Of a stretch of DNA of 64,000 bases, positions 18,033 to 25,693 are shown in pieces; within the stretch, counting starts at the first letter, position 1; every line of letters starts with the position of its first letter. The stretch lies in NCBI GenBank assembly GCA_945866125.1, contig CAMBFZ010000009.1:67613-131612 (forward strand), given 5' to 3'. Made by a program: the position numbers and the translations under genes. The DNA comes from Bordetella parapertussis (GTDB lineage: Bacteria > Pseudomonadota > Gammaproteobacteria > Burkholderiales > Burkholderiaceae_D). The notes under the pieces were generated by a model. The model did no database searches. It had not been told where the DNA came from and saw only the letters and a list, made by a program, of their open reading frames with translations.

Positions 18033-18164
18033 GAGGTGTCCGGTAAAGCAATGCTGGAAGATTAAAACGCCACTGAGCGTACTTTACCGGAAGGCTTTTT
18101 GTCGATTGAAAATTATTGCATGTAAATTTTCCATATTATTTTATACAAATAAAATGTTGCGCCC

Positions 18165-19502
18165 TTAACGGTTGACTAATTTTGCCGGAATACTTAATGT
18201 CACCAGCGCACCAATAATCAGGATCCCAGTCAGTAAATACATACCAATATCCATGGAATGGGTTGTCTGTTTTAGCCAGCCAATTACATAGGGCGAAACA
18301 AAACCGGCAAGATTACCCAACGAATTAATCGCCGCGATACCTGCGGCAGCACCCGATCCTGCCAGAAATGCAGTCGGCAAACTCCAGAATAACGGATAGG
18401 CCGTCATCATCCCAGCGCAGGCGATGGTCAATGCGGCAAACGCCAACGTATTATTATTTGCTAAAAGCACCGAGCAGGATAATCCGGCGGCCCCCACCAA
18501 AACGGGCACTACAAAATGCCAGCGGCGCTCTCTTTTTCTATCGGCTCTTCGGGAAACAATTATCATCGGCACGAACGTCGCAAGCCAGGGAATCGCTGAC
18601 AATAAGCCGACCTCGAAGGTATCGGTAACACCCATGCCTTTGATAATCGTCGGCAGCCAGAAAACGATGGCATTAAATCCCATCCCAACGCTGAAGTAAA
18701 TGAAGCTCAACACCCAAACGCGGCCACTCTTGAGAACCTGTAATACCGGCACATGCACTTTAGAAATTTCATCTTGCGCGATATTTTCTTGAAGCCGCGT
18801 CCGCTCGTCCTCCTCCAGCCAAGTGGCATCCGCGACTCTGTCATCGAGATAGCGCAGCACCACGAGTCCCATCAGGATCGACGGAATAGCTTCAATCAGG
18901 AACATCCATTGCCAGCCATGCCAGCCCATGAGCTGATCAAAGCTACGCATAATCCAACCTGAAAACGGCCCCCCTAACAGACCGGCCAGGGGAATACCTA
19001 GCATAAACAGAGACACAATCCTGCCGCGCCGTTGCGCCGGATACCAGTAAGTCAGGTATAAAATAATTCCTGGAAAAAAGCCTGCCTCTGCTAAACCGAG
19101 CGCAAACCGCAGCAGATAAAATCCGGTGACATCGGTCACAAACATCATGCAACCCGATATGAGTCCCCAGGTAATCATGATGCGAGCAATCCATACCCGC
19201 GCCCCGACCCGGTGCAAGATAATATTGCTCGGTACTTCAAAGAAAAAATAGCCGATAAAAAAAAGTCCGGCACCAGTGCCGTAGACCAGATCAGAAAATC
19301 CCAAATCCGTCACCATCTGCAATTTGGCAAAGCTGACATTCACCCGATCCAGATAGGCCACGATATAACAGACCACGAGTAAAGGCAGTAAGCGCAGCGT
19401 GACCTTGCGATATACGGCCGCGTCAGGATCGTGTGAAGGGTTTGGGGCAACAGGACTGCCGTTGCACTGCAAAGAATCAGACTGCATCGTGTCGCTGTTC
19501 AT
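18165..19502 (-). CDS. MFS transporter, anion:cation symporter (ACS) type
   Basis: A 445-residue inner-membrane carrier with twelve predicted membrane segments. YIVAYLDRVNVSFAKLQM in the first segment and the GLAEAGFFPGIILYLTYWYP block are typical of the ACS family, which carries tartrate, glucarate, phthalate and similar organic acids with protons. The start ATG 19502 lies in a 183-bp divergent gap opposite the enolase-superfamily gene, so the carrier probably imports the acid which that enzyme dehydrates. Confidence 0.9.
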   Translation of the reverse strand: MNSDTMQSDSLQCNGSPVAPNPSHDPDAAVYRKVTLRLLPLLVVCYIVAYLDRVNVSFAKLQMVTDLGFSDLVYGTGAGLFFIGYFFFEVPSNIILHRVGARVWIARIMITWGLISGCMMFVTDVTGFYLLRFALGLAEAGFFPGIILYLTYWYPAQRRGRIVSLFMLGIPLAGLLGGPFSGWIMRSFDQLMGWHGWQWMFLIEAIPSILMGLVVLRYLDDRVADATWLEEDERTRLQENIAQDEISKVHVPVLQVLKSGRVWVLSFIYFSVGMGFNAIVFWLPTIIKGMGVTDTFEVGLLSAIPWLATFVPMIIVSRRADRKRERRWHFVVPVLVGAAGLSCSVLLANNNTLAFAALTIACAGMMTAYPLFWSLPTAFLAGSGAAAGIAAINSLGNLAGFVSPYVIGWLKQTTHSMDIGMYLLTGILIIGALVTLSIPAKLVNR

Positions 19503-19685
19503 TGGCGCTCCTGAAAAATAATGGGTAACTTATAGTAGTAACGCACAGCCTTACCCTGCCTTTGCGTATTCGTCAAAATACGGCATCCTTGATCGCATGC
19601 TGTAATCTTGAATAAGAACACAAACCGCACTGCAACAAATAAAAAATAATCCATCCTCCTATTAAATTGAAAAGGATTTATTGTT

Positions 19686-20915
19686 ATGACATCGCATGCC
19701 AATGCCCGTATCGCGTCGGTTGACACCTTGTCTTGCAGTGCCGGATGGCGCAATTACTATTTTGTAAAAATAACAACCGAGGGCGGTATCGTCGGCTGGA
19801 GCGAATTTGATGAAGGTTTCGGCTCACCCGGCGTGGGCACAGTGATCCGTCAAATTTCTGCGCGCATGATCGGTGAGTCGGTGATGCAGCATGAAAAAAT
19901 AGGGGCAGACCTGCACTGCGTAACCCGTCCCGGTTCGGGCGGCGTCATCGGTCAGGCATTAGGCGCCATCGAAAATGCTTTGCTCGACGCCAAAGCCAAA
20001 GTGCTGCAGGTGCCCTGCTATGAACTACTAGGCGGCAAAATACGCGACACGCTGCGGGTGTATTGGTCGCACTGCGTGACCTGGCGCGCGTCACGTGCGC
20101 CGTTTTATCAGCCCGTCGTCACCACCAAAGAAGACGTGCGCGCGTTAGCCGCAGAGGTCAAAGCCAAAGGCTTTACCGCCTTGAAAACCAATGTGTTCAG
20201 CTACGAAAATAATCTGGTGAAAGGTTGGGCACCGGGCTTTGGCACACCGTTTTCGCCAGAGCTGAATGTTGCCCGCAAAGTCATGAACGGTCTGCGCGAA
20301 CATCTGCAAGTCATGCGCGACGGCGCCGGGCCTGACATGGACATCATGCTGGACTTAAACTTCAATGCAAAAACAGAAGGCTATCTGGAAATCATCCGCG
20401 CCATCGCCGACTTTGATCTGACCTGGGTCGAGTTGGACACGCTTAATCCACACGCACTGGCTACCATCCGTTCGCGAAGCCCGCATCCGATTGCCTCGTG
20501 CGAAACGCTCATCGGCTTGCAGCAGTTTTTGCCGTTTTTCCGCGAACAGGCCATCGACATCGCCATCGTTGATACACCTTGGAATGGCGTCTGGCAGTCA
20601 TTGAAGATTGCCGCTGCGGCCGAGGCGCATGAGATCAATGTCGCCTGTCATAATTTTTACGGCCATCTCTGCACGATGATGAACGCGCATTTTTGTGCGG
20701 CCATACCCAATTTTCGCATCATGGAAGTCGATATCGATCGCATCGCATGGGACCATGAACTCTACAGCCATGTGCCGCAGTATAAAGACGGCCACCTGAT
20801 TATGCCAGATCGCCCGGGCTGGGGCACCGAGCCGGTCGAGTCCGCGCTGCTTAACTATCCTCCTTTGCAGACACATGGTTTTCTGGCGCTTGGGGTAAAT
20901 CTGGACCGAGCTTGA
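19686..20915 (+). CDS. Enolase-superfamily dehydratase (mandelate racemase/muconate lactonizing type)
   Basis: A 409-residue enolase-superfamily enzyme. Metal ligands are D223 (MLDLNF), E249 (WVELDT) and E273 (SCETL), and H322 in ACHNFYGH is a likely acid/base. The KxK pair of classic racemases is replaced by K167-T-N, as in some acid-sugar dehydratases. AAAAGGA precedes ATG 19686. With the divergent ACS-type carrier it suggests dehydration of a sugar acid or hydroxy acid; the exact substrate is not readable. Confidence 0.85.
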   Translation: MTSHANARIASVDTLSCSAGWRNYYFVKITTEGGIVGWSEFDEGFGSPGVGTVIRQISARMIGESVMQHEKIGADLHCVTRPGSGGVIGQALGAIENALLDAKAKVLQVPCYELLGGKIRDTLRVYWSHCVTWRASRAPFYQPVVTTKEDVRALAAEVKAKGFTALKTNVFSYENNLVKGWAPGFGTPFSPELNVARKVMNGLREHLQVMRDGAGPDMDIMLDLNFNAKTEGYLEIIRAIADFDLTWVELDTLNPHALATIRSRSPHPIASCETLIGLQQFLPFFREQAIDIAIVDTPWNGVWQSLKIAAAAEAHEINVACHNFYGHLCTMMNAHFCAAIPNFRIMEVDIDRIAWDHELYSHVPQYKDGHLIMPDRPGWGTEPVESALLNYPPLQTHGFLALGVNLDRA

Positions 20916-20935
20916 TTAGGTAGCAATAAGATGTA

Positions 20936-20967
20936 GCGTGATGCTGGAGCAAGCGCCAGCATCACGC
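20936..20967. terminator. 12-bp hairpin after the dehydratase gene
   Basis: Perfect inverted repeat (20936-20947 with 20956-20967, 8-nt loop), 20 bp after the stop at 20915. There is no T-tract, so it may be a weak or Rho-assisted terminator. Confidence 0.5.
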
Positions 20968-21097
20968 AACGTGCAGCTCGCGAAATAGTCACCGGGTGTG
21001 GAGTCGCGCAAGACTAAAAAATCAGCCCTTCGCTACGCGCTTGCTTCTTTCATTCCTTTCACGCGAGTGGCAAGAATGCATGAAGCTTTGGGACACG

Positions 21098-21223
21098 CAC
21101 AAAGTTCTAGCCCTTTCGGCTAACTTATCCGCTAGTCAATAGCCACTGGAATGAAACCATTCGACACCTAAAACTGTTCGTATCGAACGATAGGTTTAAT
21201 GTCGCCGATTGACGGTTAATTTT
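21098..21223. repeat. Left copy of a 126-bp imperfect direct repeat
   Basis: Aligns without gaps to 22689-22814 (constant offset 1591). Conserved blocks are CACAAAGTTC at the left, CGGCTA and CGCTAGTC, TTCGTATCGA near 21178, a 23-bp identical block (21192-21214) and TTAATTTT at the end; the middle has diverged. Similarity continues weakly to the right. The two copies bracket the chaperone/substrate genes. Confidence 0.85.
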
Positions 21224-21418
21224 GTCGACGGCTTATGCGTTTGGTGCATGTCCGCAAGCATGCGCTGGAGCACGCATAGGGCGATATGCAAACAGGTGGT
21301 TCAGCTGATGTGATTTTATTCAAAATCTTGATATAAAACGCCGTCGAAAATCACGCTTTTAATTTCAGAATAAATTAAAAAATCCGGACACCGAACTCAG
21401 AGAAAACTACGCGCTTTT

Positions 21419-21445
21419 GCTGGGAACCCGCTCGGCGTTCCCAGC
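21419..21445 (+). promoter_or_regulatory. Leader hairpin upstream of the chaperone gene
   Basis: A perfect 9-bp stem (21419-21427 with 21437-21445) lies 72 bp before the GTG start. It could be a structured leader or the terminator of something lost. Confidence 0.4.
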
Positions 21446-21516
21446 ACTCATCCCCCGCACTGCGTGTTCACATCGCGTAGGCATTCCTGAATTTATTACA
21501 TGCAAAAGGAGAATTT

Positions 21517-22047
21517 GTGCCTTCAACTTATTCCTATCCGCCTGCTGATTCTGACATTGCAGCGCTAGTCAAACAGTTAACGACGAGTCTGGAGAACATG
21601 CCAACAGTACTCGAACATTTTGATCAGTCAATGCAAGAAGGCGCCACGCTAGGTGAGCTGCGCGGAATCACGGTAGCGGAATTGCAAGCGCTTTATAAAA
21701 TCGCCTGCAAGCTGTGCAATGACGGCGCGTTTGAACATGCTTTACCCATCAGCTTGCAACTGATGCTGCATGCTCCCGCTGATAGCCGCTATACATTCCA
21801 AGCTGGTTCATGCCTGCAAAGACTTGGCGAGTTTAAACATGCCGCTATCTTATTTGCACGCACGCTTGATCTGAAGTCAGATGAAGCGGCGGCAGCTTAT
21901 CGGCTGGGTGAATGCTTGCTTACGATTGATAGATTGCTCGAGGCAAAAGCCCTGTTCGAAATGGCGGTCGAGCTCTCGCGCGGAAAATTTCACTGTCGTG
22001 ATTTATTCGAATTGGCCGAAGCCAGAATCCTTAGTCTGCAGCACTGA
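21517..22047 (+). CDS. Type III secretion class II chaperone, SycD/LcrH-like TPR protein
   Basis: A 176-residue cytoplasmic TPR protein resembling the LcrH/SycD/CesD chaperones of type III translocators. The family entry GITVAELQALYKIACKL starts near residue 50, followed by three tetratricopeptide-like units at about 56-86 (GAFEHALPI), 90-120 (YTFQAGSCLQRLGEFKHAAILF) and 125-155 (YRLGECLLTIDRLLEAKALF). It starts at GTG 21517 with an AAGGAG site five to six bases upstream. The probable substrate gene follows 27 bp downstream. No secretion apparatus genes are in the window, so the pair is orphan here. A general TPR protein is the alternative. Confidence 0.78.
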   Translation: MPSTYSYPPADSDIAALVKQLTTSLENMPTVLEHFDQSMQEGATLGELRGITVAELQALYKIACKLCNDGAFEHALPISLQLMLHAPADSRYTFQAGSCLQRLGEFKHAAILFARTLDLKSDEAAAAYRLGECLLTIDRLLEAKALFEMAVELSRGKFHCRDLFELAEARILSLQH

Positions 22048-22074
22048 TACTTTATGTAATTAAAAGGAAAAACT

Positions 22075-22650
22075 ATGTCTGACAGAACTGCTTCCACCTC
22101 CAGCGGATTAGCAAGAAATGTAAATCCTGGTCATACAACAGAGAAAACGACTTTAGATAAAAAGAAAAATACTATTCCAGCAGACGCAGACTGGAAAATT
22201 GGAACTGAACAGAGTAAGAACGAAGAATCTGAAATGGCCATTTCCGTACATTCCGGATTGGAAGGTTCTAGCGAAGTTTCGGGCTTTTCCGAAACGTCCA
22301 GCTCTTCTGATCGCAGCGACTATCAAGCGGCAGACAGTGCTGCAATAAAAATGAGCCAACTGCCTGCGCAGGACGCCCCTGATGAGAGCAACGCCACAAC
22401 GTCACATCAACACCCTTCCAAGTTTTGCCTGACAGGCGTAGGCACATCGCTTGGGTTTTCAGCCGCTGTTGCAGGCTTCGCTGCCACGATCTTTCTCTAC
22501 GACTTAATGACAGAATTTCCGAATAAAGCAACAACCGAAATTGGCGTCGCGTTTGGTGCCTCTGTCGTCATAGCGTTAGGCGGCACCATCACCTGCAGCA
22601 CCAGTATGGTTTTTATGATCAGGGAATTGTGTAAAGCGCAGTCGGGTTAA
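22075..22650 (+). CDS. Probable type III secreted substrate with two membrane helices
   Basis: Not recognised by family. The 191-residue product has no Sec signal. Residues 1-115 are hydrophilic, Ser/Thr-rich and probably disordered (STSSGL, SETSSSSDRSD). Two hydrophobic helices follow at about 119-142 (TGVGTSLGFSAAVAGFAATIFLY is the region) and 156-182. A disordered, serine-rich N-terminus with late paired membrane helices fits a translocator or membrane-targeted effector, and the upstream SycD-like chaperone gene supports this. AAAGGA precedes the ATG. The role as a secreted substrate is inference from context. Confidence 0.62.
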   Translation: MSDRTASTSSGLARNVNPGHTTEKTTLDKKKNTIPADADWKIGTEQSKNEESEMAISVHSGLEGSSEVSGFSETSSSSDRSDYQAADSAAIKMSQLPAQDAPDESNATTSHQHPSKFCLTGVGTSLGFSAAVAGFAATIFLYDLMTEFPNKATTEIGVAFGASVVIALGGTITCSTSMVFMIRELCKAQSG

Positions 22651-22688
22651 GAAGTTCGCAAGCGCTGGGGACAAGCGTTGGGGGCACT

Positions 22689-22814
22689 CACAAAGTTCAG
22701 GCGGCGTCGGCTAGTTTGCTCGCTAGTCGGTAAGCGACGAAGGCAGATTATTCAACGCTTCACCATTTTCGTATCGAGCCACAGGTTTAATGTCGCCGAT
22801 TGACGATTAATTTT
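22689..22814. repeat. Right copy of the 126-bp imperfect direct repeat
   Basis: Same orientation as 21098-21223 and ungapped against it; the 23-bp identical block is at 22783-22805. It begins 38 bp after the stop of the putative secreted protein, and no gene follows it on the plus strand, so it may be the remnant promoter of a lost third gene or an element boundary. Confidence 0.85.
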
Positions 22815-23022
22815 CCTTTGGACTGCAGGCTTGGTGAGCGCCGCAAAAGCGTGCAAACGCCTAAGCTCGATTCGTTATCAATAAGAGTGCTCTATCCGAC
22901 GCGACGCCGTGCCAAGGCAGGGTCGCTGGAATCATGATGCGGTGTGTTTGCTCTCTAACCAGGGGTGCCCACTTTTTAAGTGCTACCCGCATAGGTCAGA
23001 TCGGATTGACTCAAACAACCAG

Positions 23023-23050
23023 GACCCGCGCGCCATCGCGCGCGCGGGTC
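23023..23050 (-). terminator. GC-rich hairpin after the SDR gene
   Basis: Perfect 10-bp stem (23023-23032 with 23041-23050), 24 bp beyond the stop of the leftward SDR gene. On the minus strand a T-rich but interrupted stretch follows. Confidence 0.5.
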
Positions 23051-23073
23051 AGGTCGTCTGGGTCATGCTTGCT

Positions 23074-23832
23074 TTAATACGTTGCCCGACCGCCCGAGAG
23101 ATCGAACACCGCGCCGGTTGAAAACGAGCAATCCTCCGTCGATAGCCACGCCACCATTGCCGCAATTTCTTCGGGCAATCCAAAGCGCCCCATTGGGATT
23201 TTGCTCAGCATAAAATTGATATGCTCGGTGGTGCTCTGTTTCAGGATTGCCGTCTGCACCGCCGCGGGTGTGACGCAGTTGACCATCACACCGCTATCAG
23301 CCAACTCTTTGCCCAGCGACTTGGTCAGTCCGATCACTGCGGCTTTGCTAGCGCTGTAGGCACTGGCATTAGGATTGCCATCTTTTCCGGCAATCGATGC
23401 GATATTGACGATACGACCGTACCGTCGCGCGCGCATACCCGGTACCAACTCGCGGCAGCAATAAAAAATGCCGTCGACATTAATACGCATGACCTGTTGC
23501 CATTCATCGATCGGGTAATCCCACAACTTGGTGTTGATACCGGCAATCCCGGCAGAGTTAACCAAAATATCAACCGGTGCCGTCGCCAGAGTTTGCGCGG
23601 TCGCATGCACGACACTCGCATGCTGCGACACGTCCACTGTAACCTGGTGCACGACAGCACTTGGATGAAGGCGCTTAATTTCAGCAATCGCCTGCTGCAT
23701 CCCCTGCGCATCCCGATCCCACAAGCTCACCTGCGCACCGGACGCCACCATCCGTAAAGCAACCGCATAGCCCAAACCGGTGGCACCTCCTGTGACAACC
23801 GCGTGGCGGCCTTGCATGTCGAGCTGATTCAT
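23074..23832 (-). CDS. SDR family oxidoreductase
   Basis: A 252-residue classical short-chain dehydrogenase/reductase. The cofactor loop is TGGATGLG at about residues 15-22, the NSAG motif follows, and the active site is Ser in NIASIAGKDG with YSASKAAVIGLTKSLGKEL. The KDGNPNASAYSASK block resembles SDRs that act on sugar acids or hydroxy acids. It stands alone between the type III pair and the LexA-controlled gene. AAGGGAC precedes the ATG. Substrate unknown. Confidence 0.88.
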   Translation of the reverse strand: MNQLDMQGRHAVVTGGATGLGYAVALRMVASGAQVSLWDRDAQGMQQAIAEIKRLHPSAVVHQVTVDVSQHASVVHATAQTLATAPVDILVNSAGIAGINTKLWDYPIDEWQQVMRINVDGIFYCCRELVPGMRARRYGRIVNIASIAGKDGNPNASAYSASKAAVIGLTKSLGKELADSGVMVNCVTPAAVQTAILKQSTTEHINFMLSKIPMGRFGLPEEIAAMVAWLSTEDCSFSTGAVFDLSGGRATY

Positions 23833-24037
23833 TGGATGTCCCTTTGTTTTTAGTTGATTTGAGTTGAATAATTCAACGTATTTTACTTTTAATCCCGAGC
23901 AATTGACCTAAACCAACGCCTCCAATTACGCCTTCGCGCGATACTTTTGTCTTTGAACGGGCGGCTTATCCTGTCATGGCAAGCAGCACCTCGCCTTACC
24001 GAAATGGTCAAAAAAAAGTCTTTCGGACTCTTATTTT

Positions 24038-24057
24038 TACTGTATATTTGTACAGTA
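24038..24057. promoter_or_regulatory. LexA (SOS) box
   Basis: A 20-bp site with CTGT-N8-ACAG core (24040-24055) and flanking TA on both sides; it differs from the gammaproteobacterial/betaproteobacterial LexA consensus only in the central spacer. It overlaps a possible -35 (TTGTAC, 24048-24053), with TATATG at 24070-24075 as -10 after 16 bp, and lies 55 bp before the ATG of the small gene at 24112. Confidence 0.85.
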
Positions 24058-24111
24058 CTGACTCATTTTTATATGCGCATGCACACAATTTTTTGCCGAG
24101 GAGATAACACA

Positions 24112-24321
24112 ATGGGAACTGATCTGAGCTTTGCAAAACCAGGCGTTGCGGACCAAGCCAAACGCAATAAGACCGATGTGCAGTCACTTTGGCGCAAGCG
24201 GGGTTGGCAGCCACCTAGCGAATATCGCGACGATTTCGAACAGTCCTGTAAGCCCGCGCTGTTGGCAGGGATGAAAAAACTCGACATGGCACGATCAATC
24301 CCGTTGCCTGACTTGCGCTGA
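24112..24321 (+). CDS. Small LexA-controlled hypothetical protein
   Basis: Not recognised. A 69-residue, basic, soluble protein (WRKRGWQPPSEYRDDFEQ in the middle) without signal peptide or membrane helix. ATG 24112 has GAGGAG nine bases upstream; the reading frame is open to 23947 but that part covers the promoter and LexA box and reads as non-coding. The near-consensus LexA box upstream predicts induction by DNA damage. The neighbouring FAD oxidase starts 50 bp later and may be co-induced. Possible roles include a polymerase, division or repair modulator; nothing in the sequence decides this. Confidence 0.72.
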   Translation: MGTDLSFAKPGVADQAKRNKTDVQSLWRKRGWQPPSEYRDDFEQSCKPALLAGMKKLDMARSIPLPDLR

Positions 24322-24370
24322 CTGGGTCAGCACACAGCGCATTTTTTGCGATCCTGATGCGGCATGTGCG

Positions 24371-25546
24371 GTGGGCGCTATCATTGGTGGTTTCTGCGTG
24401 TCCCGGCACGCTCACCACCCCACTGGAGCGCCCTTGGAAGAGACGGTAGAGGCCATCGTGATTGGCGCCGGCGTAATCGGCCTGGCTTGCGCGCGGGCAT
24501 TGGCACTGGCCGGCCATGAGGTGATCATCATTGAGCGCCATGCCACGTTTGGATCGGAGACAAGTTCGCGCAATAGCGAGGTCATCCATGCCGGCATCTA
24601 CTACCCGGCTGGCACCGACAAAGCGCGCTATTGCGTGGCCGGCAAAGCGCAGCTTTATCAATTTTGTGCGACCCACGGTGTCGCTCACCGGGCGTGCGGC
24701 AAACTCATTGTCGCCACCTCGGCAGCGCAAGAACACAAACTGCACGCAATCCGCGAGCGTGCCATAGCCAACGGTGTACATGATTTGCGTTTGCTCACCG
24801 CCGCGCAAGCCACTGCACTCGAACCTGAAGTCGCTTGCGTGGCTGCGTTGCTGTCTCCATCGACCGGCATCATCGACAGCCATGCCTTCATGCTGGCACT
24901 GCTGGGCGACGCAGAAAGTCATGGTGCGGTGCTAGCCTTACAAACGTCGGTTGAGCATATCGCCGTCACCGACACCGGTTTCACGGTGCAAACCGGTGGG
25001 CAATCGCCGATGCGCTTGCACGCAAAAATTGTGATCAATGCAGCCGGGCTTGGCGCGACAGATGTCGCTCATAAAACCGCAGGGCTGCCAACAGACGTTG
25101 TGCCGCTTATTCGCTACGCAAAGGGAAATTATTTTTCTCTGCCTGGCAAAGCACCGTTTTCCCGATTGGTTTATCCCGTGCCCGAGCCCGGCGGACTTGG
25201 CGTGCATTACACGTTGGACTTGGGTGGCGGCGCACGATTTGGCCCTGATGTGCAATGGGTTGAGTCGGTTCAATACCACGTTGACCCGCAGCGCAGCGCG
25301 CAGTTTTATACGCATATCAGGCAGTACTGGCCGGCCTTAAAAGATCACGCGCTACAAGCCGACTATGCGGGCATCCGACCCAAGCTCGTTGGACCACACG
25401 AAGCCGATGCCGACTTTATGATTCAGGGGCCGGCGCGGCATGGCGTGCCCGGTCTGGTCAATTTGTTCGGGATTGAATCACCTGGGCTCACCGGGTCGCT
25501 AGCCATTGCAGACGCTGTTTTGTCGATGCTCAACGCAACAGCGTAG
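24371..25546 (+). CDS. FAD-dependent oxidoreductase, L-2-hydroxyglutarate oxidase (LhgO)-like
   Basis: A DAO-family flavoprotein of up to 391 residues. The FAD-binding Rossmann loop is VIGAGVIGLACARALA, followed by ETSSRNSEVIHAGIYYP, a block typical of LhgO-type 2-hydroxyglutarate oxidases, and the C-terminal FGIESPGLTGSLAIADAV. The start is uncertain: GTG 24371 adds 21 residues before the core, and TTG 24434 would begin right at it. Neither has a strong ribosome site. It is 50 bp after the SOS-type gene on the same strand. Confidence 0.82.
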   Translation: MGAIIGGFCVSRHAHHPTGAPLEETVEAIVIGAGVIGLACARALALAGHEVIIIERHATFGSETSSRNSEVIHAGIYYPAGTDKARYCVAGKAQLYQFCATHGVAHRACGKLIVATSAAQEHKLHAIRERAIANGVHDLRLLTAAQATALEPEVACVAALLSPSTGIIDSHAFMLALLGDAESHGAVLALQTSVEHIAVTDTGFTVQTGGQSPMRLHAKIVINAAGLGATDVAHKTAGLPTDVVPLIRYAKGNYFSLPGKAPFSRLVYPVPEPGGLGVHYTLDLGGGARFGPDVQWVESVQYHVDPQRSAQFYTHIRQYWPALKDHALQADYAGIRPKLVGPHEADADFMIQGPARHGVPGLVNLFGIESPGLTGSLAIADAVLSMLNATA

Positions 25547-25693
25547 CAAAGCAGCACCGTTACCGACGCCGCTTGGGACTTGATCCATGTCGAGCGCGCA
25601 ACGCCACTCGCGCCCTATTTTGCGTCGGTGACAGCGCCCGTCGGGTGAGCACCGCTCACACACAGGGCGCAGCGTAGTATCAGCACCCAACGC

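Larger units (their letters stand above)
20916..21516. other. Gene-free region left of the type III chaperone gene
   Basis: About 600 bp without a credible gene. It holds a 12-bp perfect hairpin just after the dehydratase gene (20936-20967), the left copy of a 126-bp repeat (21098-21223), an AT-rich stretch (21310-21390) and a 9-bp hairpin (21419-21445) in the probable leader of the gene at 21517. Confidence 0.7.
22651..23073. other. Gene-free region right of the type III pair
   Basis: About 420 bp without a credible gene. It contains the right copy of the 126-bp repeat (22689-22814) and a GC-rich hairpin (23023-23050) beside the leftward SDR gene. Confidence 0.7.

Noticed and set aside
21160..21180. 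Paired TTCG motifs in the left repeat, reminiscent of a type III (hrpII-type) promoter box
   Set aside because: Spacing is 13 bases, not the 16 expected, and the right repeat has TTCA at the first position.
24215..24922. 235-residue frame on the minus strand
   Set aside because: Covers the SOS-type gene and the FAD oxidase antisense; no recognisable motif and no ribosome site.
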